From: Pseudarthrobacter defluvii
GTDB lineage: Bacteria; Actinomycetota; Actinomycetes; Actinomycetales; Micrococcaceae
DNA length: 64,000 bases
Assembly: GCF_030816725.1 (NCBI RefSeq)
Contig: NZ_JAUSYG010000001.1
Span: forward strand, 620,001-684,000
Direction of reading: 5' to 3'
Part shown: positions 60,060-64,000 of the stretch, one piece after another
Numbering within the stretch: the stretch's first letter is position 1
Layout: every line of letters begins with the position of its first letter
Notes under the pieces: model-generated
What the model was told of the DNA's origin: nothing
The model's database searches: none
The model's input: only the letters and a program-made list of their open reading frames with translations
Program-made: the position numbers and the translations under genes

Positions 60060-60316
60060 CAGGCGACGGCGGGGTAGCTGCTGAGGATGTAGTCGGCCGC
60101 GGCGGGGCCGGTCATCCGGAGGCGGGAGTCCCGGACATCCACGCCGCAGCGCAACATCCCGGCCCGGAACGCTTGGTCGGGCTTGGGGGTGAGGTTGTGG
60201 AGCGCCGCCCAGCTGACGTAAAGGCCGTAGAGGCAGTCAGGACCAAGGGGGGAATCACCGGAGGGATCGGAAGTTGTTGCTTCATTGAGGAACTGTTGGA
60301 AATGCGAGGACGCCAT
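60059..60316 (-). CDS. small hypothetical protein
   Basis: An 85-residue protein: SLYGLYVSWAA-like segment (CLYGLYVSWAALHNLTPKPD) and PAAADYILSSYPAVA at the end. The middle resembles the short DNA-binding-like segment seen at the ends of primase/helicase proteins (PDQAFRAGMLRCGV), but this is only a loose resemblance. GGAAGAG precedes the ATG. One-base overlap with the next gene. Confidence 0.65.
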   Translation of the reverse strand: MASSHFQQFLNEATTSDPSGDSPLGPDCLYGLYVSWAALHNLTPKPDQAFRAGMLRCGVDVRDSRLRMTGPAAADYILSSYPAVA

Positions 60317-60640
60317 TGCGTGTCTCTTCCGCTTCTGCAGAAATGTGCCGCCGGTGGGCTACAGCAGCTGCTCTTACCGGCCCTGCGCAGAAGATCCGGG
60401 GAGGACGGGCCATGATCCCCGTCACAGTCCCAAATCTACGCGCGGGTAGGACGGAAGTACAGCGGGGGCGGTGCGGAGAAGCGTTAATGCAACCCCTTCC
60501 CACCGATTGGTAAGGGTGCTTATCATATTGTTTCCTTTCGACGGCGGCCGCGGCACCGGGAGCGACCGGTGTGGAGGTCGCCGAATATTCGACTCATGCG
60601 TGCTCCGGATGGGTAACCAAAAGAGAAGGAGAACAACGAG
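60317..60640. other. 324-base intergenic region between divergent genes
   Basis: It holds the promoters for the two small minus-strand genes and for the plus-strand operon at 60641, and a GGTAAGGGTGCTTATCA motif at 60509-60525. No gene or clear hairpin is supported. Confidence 0.6.
60509..60525 (+). promoter_or_regulatory. TAAGGGTGCTT motif upstream of the gene at 60641
   Basis: GGTAAGGGTGCTTATCA shares TAAGGGTGCTT with the motif before the HtrA-like gene (24039-24055). It ends 116 bases before the start codon. Confidence 0.35.
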
Positions 60641-60979
60641 ATGAACGATTCGCCCCTGCACCAGGATCTGCCTCTGCCCGACTACGACCACCTGCCCGTG
60701 GGGACGCTTCCCACGCGCATCACCGGGCTGGATGAAGCGGAGGTTGCCCAGTTGGTGGCGTACGAAAAGGCGCACGGCAACCGGCTCCCCATCCTGCAGG
60801 TCCTGGAGCAGCGTCTCCGGAACCTCCAGGACGGTGCCGAGCCCAGCGGCTCCAAGAACCCGCCAACGCCTGAGGTCCAGGGCAGCCCGGGGACTCCGCA
60901 GGCGTCCGAGGTCACAGGGCCGCCGGTCAACCCGCCGTCCCAGGGCGATCCCACCAATCCGGCACAGCCCCGCACATGA
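60641..60979 (+). CDS. small hypothetical protein
   Basis: A 112-residue hydrophilic protein. The first 70 residues (DYDHLPVGTLPTRITGLDEA, then EVAQLVAYEKAHGNRLPILQ) look folded and helical; the tail is Pro/Gly-rich. Similar short domains occur in several actinobacterial stress proteins, but I cannot name it. AAGGAG precedes the ATG. Its stop overlaps the ATG of the dipeptidase gene (ATGA). Confidence 0.7.
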   Translation: MNDSPLHQDLPLPDYDHLPVGTLPTRITGLDEAEVAQLVAYEKAHGNRLPILQVLEQRLRNLQDGAEPSGSKNPPTPEVQGSPGTPQASEVTGPPVNPPSQGDPTNPAQPRT

Positions 60980-62472
60980 GCGGCGGAACGGACAGGAATC
61001 TGCAGGACAGGCAGGGCGCCTCCGGCACGGAGAGGCAAGACGGCGCCCGGGACCTGCGTGCCTTTGTCCGTTCCAGGGAGCTGGAGCTGGAGCGGCGGCT
61101 GGCCGAGTGGGTGCGCGTGCCGGGCATCCTGGGCGACCCCGAACACAGCCAGGACCTGCTTCGCTCCGCCAACTGGCTGGCCGGGGAGTTCCGTGAGGTC
61201 GGTTTCCCCGTGGCGGAAGTGCTGCCCACGGGGGAGTCGCACGCGGTATATGCAGAGTGGTGCCAGGCCCCGGGAGCGCCCACCGTGCTGGTCTACAGCC
61301 ATCACGATGTCCGGGCCGTCCAGCCGCAGAACTGGGCCCTCACCGCACCGTTTGAACCCATCCTCCGCGAAGGCCGGCTGTATGGCAGGGGCAGCTCGGA
61401 TGCCAAGGGCCAGATCATGGCGCACCTCGAGGCCGTGCGCGCCCACCTTGGGACCGGGACGGAAACCAGCCCCGACCAGGCGCCGGGGGTCAACCTGAAG
61501 TTCCTCATTGAGGGGGAGGAAGAGGCCGGCTCCCCGCACCTGGCCAAGCTGCTGGAGGACAATCCGGAGCGGTTCGCCGCCGACCTTGTCCTCTTCTCCG
61601 ACACCCTCCTCTGGCATGCCGAACACCCGGCCATCTGCGTGAGCCTGCGCGGGATGCTCAGCGCCCACCTGGAGGTGTACGGGCCCGAGCGGGACGTGCA
61701 CAGCGGGGCCGTGTCAGGGAATGCCCCCAACCCCGCCTTCGAACTCGGCAGGCTGCTGGGGCTCATGCATGACCAGGACGGCCGGGTGGCCGTTCCCGGG
61801 TTTTACGACGACGTTGAGCCCCTCCCCGCCGACCTCCGGAACGCCTTCAAGGACCTGCCCTTCAGTGAGGAGGACTGGCTGGCCCGGTCCGAGACCGGCG
61901 CGATCACCGGCGAGAAGGGATACACGGTCCTGGAACGGCTGTGGCTGCGCCCCGCCGTCGAGGTCACCTCCATCATTGCCGGCGACCCGCTGGGCATTTC
62001 CCGCGCCGCCGTCCCCGCCGTTGCCTCCGCCGACCTCAGCTTCCGTACTGTGCCCGGCCAGCGGCTGGAAAAGATTGCCGGGCAGCTGCAGGAATGGGTG
62101 GCCGCGACGATTGGTGACGCCTACAGCTTCAGCTTGATCCCCGACCTGGAGACGGCCCAGGAGCCGTACCGCACCCCGGACCACCCCGCCGTCGAAGCCC
62201 TTGAAAAGGCCATGGCGCTGGGGTTCAACGCGGAACGGACGGGCCGCATGGGGAACGCCGGCGGCGGCCCCGGCGAGCTGCTCAGCCGCAGCCTCGGCGC
62301 GCCCGTGCTGTTCTTCGGCACCGGACTGCTGGAAGACCACTGGCATGACAGCGACGAAAGCGCCAGCCTCGACGTCCTGATGAACGGGGCGGTGACGCTG
62401 GCCTGCTTCTGGGAAGAACTTGCAAGGAAGCAAGGGATAGGGGACGACGACGATGGACACCTACGGCAATGA
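60976..62472 (+). CDS. M20 family metallo-dipeptidase
   Basis: A 498-residue zinc peptidase. VYSHHDVRAVQP (first His and Asp), GRGSSDAKGQIMAH (bridging Asp), FLIEGEEEAGSP (catalytic Glu) and GNAGGGPGELLSRS form the M20 active site; the dimerisation domain lies at about 200-330. It cleaves dipeptides such as Cys-Gly or carnosine-like substrates. ATGA overlap with the gene before and a 20-base overlap with the glutamate-cysteine ligase-like gene suggest a common operon. Confidence 0.9.
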   Translation: MSGGTDRNLQDRQGASGTERQDGARDLRAFVRSRELELERRLAEWVRVPGILGDPEHSQDLLRSANWLAGEFREVGFPVAEVLPTGESHAVYAEWCQAPGAPTVLVYSHHDVRAVQPQNWALTAPFEPILREGRLYGRGSSDAKGQIMAHLEAVRAHLGTGTETSPDQAPGVNLKFLIEGEEEAGSPHLAKLLEDNPERFAADLVLFSDTLLWHAEHPAICVSLRGMLSAHLEVYGPERDVHSGAVSGNAPNPAFELGRLLGLMHDQDGRVAVPGFYDDVEPLPADLRNAFKDLPFSEEDWLARSETGAITGEKGYTVLERLWLRPAVEVTSIIAGDPLGISRAAVPAVASADLSFRTVPGQRLEKIAGQLQEWVAATIGDAYSFSLIPDLETAQEPYRTPDHPAVEALEKAMALGFNAERTGRMGNAGGGPGELLSRSLGAPVLFFGTGLLEDHWHDSDESASLDVLMNGAVTLACFWEELARKQGIGDDDDGHLRQ

Positions 62473-63598
62473 CGGCACCGGCGGCGCGGGCGAGGGCAGG
62501 CGGACGTTCGGAATCGAAGAGGAACTGCTGCTGGTGGACACTGCCACCGGGGAAGCTGTGCCGCTGGCGGGCGCCCTCCTGGACCTGTACGTCCGTCCGC
62601 TGGAGGCAGCAGCCGGGCCTGTCCTGACGGCTGAATTCCAGCAGGAAATGATCGAGGTGGTCACGCCGCCGCACGCCACTTTGGCGGACCTGGAAAAGGA
62701 CATCGTCGCCGGCCGGGCCATCGCCCACCAGGCAGCCGAGGACGTCGGCGTCAGGGTTGCCGCACTGGGCACCTCACCGCTGCCCGCAGATCCCCACCCC
62801 GTGCAGCTCCGGAGGTTCCGGGCCATGGCAGAGGAGTACGGGCTGACGGCCAGGGAACAGCTCACCTGCGGCTGCCACATCCATGTCTCCGTCGACTCAC
62901 CCGAGGAAGGCGTGGCCGTGCTGGACCGGATGCGCAACTGGCTGCCGGTGCTGATCGGGCTCAGCGCCAACTCCCCGTTCTGGCATGGCCAGGACAGCCG
63001 CTATGCCAGCTACCGCTCCCAGGTGTGGAACCGCTGGCCGTCTGCGGGGCCGCTGGAAGTCCTGGGCAGCCCGGAGGCCTACCACCAGCTGGTGCATGAC
63101 ATGGTGAGCACCGGCGTGGCCCTGGACGAGGGCATGATCTACTTCGACGCCCGCCTCTCGCGGCACTACCCCACCGTGGAGATCCGCCTCGCCGACGTGT
63201 GCCTCCGGCCGTGGAACACCGTGCTGCTCGCGGGCCTGGCCAGGGCACTGGTGGAAACCGCCGCCCGGGAATGGCGGGAAGGGATCGAGCCCGTGGCCGT
63301 CCCGTCGGCGCTGCTCCGCCTGGCCGGCTGGAAAGCAAGCCGGTGGGGTCTCCAGGATGAGCTGCTGGATCCGCACACCCACCGCCCGGCGCCCGCGCTC
63401 GCCGTCGTGAATTCCCTGCTGAACCACGTCCGCGGGGCGCTGGGGGACATAGGGGACCTGCACCGGGTGGAGGACCTGATGGACCGGCTGCTGGCCGAGG
63501 GCACCGGAGCGGTCCGCCAGAAAGAGGTGCTGCACCGCACCGGCGAGCTGGAGCGGGTGGTGGAGGACGCTGCCGACTGCACGGTTTCCGCCCCCTAG
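62453..63598 (+). CDS. carboxylate-amine ligase, glutamate-cysteine ligase type 2 (YbdK-like)
   Basis: A 381-residue ATP-dependent ligase. RTFGIEEELLLVD holds the first metal-binding Glu residues; EQLTCGCHIHVSVDSPEEG and YFDARLSRHYPTVEIRLADV are the family motifs. It makes gamma-glutamyl bonds to Cys or a related amine. Its stop TAG lies within a CTAG that appears to be the target of the IS481 insertion (see 63595). The adjacent dipeptidase could act on the same class of gamma-glutamyl or Cys-containing compounds. Confidence 0.9.
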   Translation: MDTYGNDGTGGAGEGRRTFGIEEELLLVDTATGEAVPLAGALLDLYVRPLEAAAGPVLTAEFQQEMIEVVTPPHATLADLEKDIVAGRAIAHQAAEDVGVRVAALGTSPLPADPHPVQLRRFRAMAEEYGLTAREQLTCGCHIHVSVDSPEEGVAVLDRMRNWLPVLIGLSANSPFWHGQDSRYASYRSQVWNRWPSAGPLEVLGSPEAYHQLVHDMVSTGVALDEGMIYFDARLSRHYPTVEIRLADVCLRPWNTVLLAGLARALVETAAREWREGIEPVAVPSALLRLAGWKASRWGLQDELLDPHTHRPAPALAVVNSLLNHVRGALGDIGDLHRVEDLMDRLLAEGTGAVRQKEVLHRTGELERVVEDAADCTVSAP

Positions 63599-64000
63599 CT
63601 GTATTGACCTGTGAGGTTGGTGACGCGGCTGGCTGGTGGCTGACCTTTGAGTGAGGTGTGGCCTCGATGATGATTGTAGTGATGGAGCCAATCGGCGAAG
63701 GCGGCAACACGCTCGGCTTCTGAGCGGTAAGGACGGGCGTAGGCCCATTCATCGAGCATGGTTCGGTTGTAGCGCTCGACTTTGCCGTTGGTCTGGGGCC
63801 TGTACGGGCGGGTGCGCTTGTGTTTGATCGCCGGCCCCAGGGCGTCTTTGAAGGCGTAGGAGCGGTAGCAGGAGCCGTTGTCCGTCAGTACCCGTTTCAC
63901 GGTAATCCCGTGAGACTCGAAGAAGGCGTTGGCGCGTTCCCAGAACCTGGCGGCGGTGTCCTTTTTCTCATCGGCCAGGATCTCGGTGTAGGCGAGCCGG
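63595..64000 (-). CDS. IS481-family transposase (3' part, cut by the window edge)
   Basis: The last 134 residues of a DDE transposase. LTDNGSCYRSYAFKDAL contains the second catalytic Asp, TRPYRPQTNGKVERYNRTML the catalytic Glu, and WLHHYNHHRGHTSLKGQPPA is the IS481 signature. The 5' part lies beyond base 64000. The stop TAG is read from the flanking CTAG, so the coding frame ends a few bases outside the probable element end near 63600. Confidence 0.9.
   Translation of the reverse strand, partial: RLAYTEILADEKKDTAARFWERANAFFESHGITVKRVLTDNGSCYRSYAFKDALGPAIKHKRTRPYRPQTNGKVERYNRTMLDEWAYARPYRSEAERVAAFADWLHHYNHHRGHTSLKGQPPASRVTNLTGQYS
63600..64000 (-). mobile_element. IS481-family insertion sequence, left part
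   Basis: Starts near TGTATTGACC (63600), just after CCTAGC (63594-63599). Bordetella IS481 is known to insert at NCTAGN with a six-base duplication, and this junction fits. The other end, the second inverted repeat and the second target copy lie outside the window. Confidence 0.75.

Noticed and set aside
59829..60316. Toxin-antitoxin pair
   Set aside because: Small size and overlap fit, but neither protein shows a known toxin fold or an antitoxin DNA-binding motif.
1..64000. CRISPR arrays, prophage or integrative element
   Set aside because: No regularly spaced direct repeats, no Cas, phage structural or integrase genes; the only mobile gene is the IS481 transposase at the edge.

Overview
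The window comes from a high-GC actinobacterium, most likely a member of the Micrococcaceae in the Arthrobacter/Pseudarthrobacter group. The reasons are the strong G/C preference at third codon positions, the frequent GTG (and some TTG) starts, the actinobacterial protein families present (DUF4229, DUF6480, DUF6153, DUF2243, LCP and ANTAR proteins, a lipoprotein CtaC, a DinB2-type polymerase), menaquinone genes, and an aerobic cytochrome oxidase. No rRNA, tRNA, CRISPR array or prophage is visible. The only mobile element is an IS481-family transposase cut by the right edge.

Layout. 0-5.3 kb: the minus-strand menaquinone operon menB-menE-menA, with small membrane and VOC proteins. 5.5-10.2 kb: an amino acid permease, a dienelactone hydrolase, a DinB2-like DNA polymerase, a CsbD stress protein and a pentapeptide-repeat protein. 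10.2-13.2 kb: thiolase, enoyl-CoA hydratase and 3-hydroxyacyl-CoA dehydrogenase, the beta-oxidation half of phenylacetate degradation. 13.2-19.1 kb: acetyltransferase, a frameshifted SGNH hydrolase, a phosphatase, a secreted trypsin-like protease with sortase-type C-terminus, and a DUF4397 protein. 19.2-26.7 kb: more phenylacetate genes (paaZ, paaK, paaI and their TetR repressor) around a VOC protein and an HtrA protease. 26.9-31.5 kb: pta-ackA acetate metabolism. 31.5-38.1 kb: SQR-like oxidoreductase, S9 peptidase, FAD monooxygenase pair. 38.5-42.3 kb: NAD(P)HX dehydratase, histidine phosphatase, LCP protein, LMW phosphatase. 42.5-46.3 kb: copper efflux operon behind a CsoR-like site. 46.6-49 kb: PAS-ANTAR regulator and NhaA. 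49.2-53 kb: ferric-iron ABC transporter behind an IdeR-like box. 53.2-58.3 kb: Zn alcohol dehydrogenase, DUF2243, cytochrome oxidase I and II. 58.5-63.6 kb: VIT-type transporter, small proteins, M20 dipeptidase, glutamate-cysteine ligase-like enzyme, then the IS481 element.

How genes work together. Four near-palindromic 22-bp sites, lying before the thiolase operon, before paaZ, before the TetR gene and before paaI-paaK, suggest one repressor controls three separate phenylacetate units; the ring-epoxidising paaABCDE genes are not in the window. Copper genes (chaperone, CopB ATPase, DUF6153, DUF305) and iron genes (fbpA-B-C type) form compact operons with recognisable metal-responsive sites.

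Besides genes, the window holds at least five kinds of intergenic palindromic elements, two of them present twice and one pair showing compensatory base changes, plus a recurring short TAAGCATGCTT-like motif upstream of several stress-type genes. Two genes carry apparent one-base frameshifts next to G/C runs, which may be real or assembly errors. I did not find a clearly new multi-gene system; the best leads are the palindromic elements, the shared motif, the paa operators and the unusual steric gate of the polymerase.
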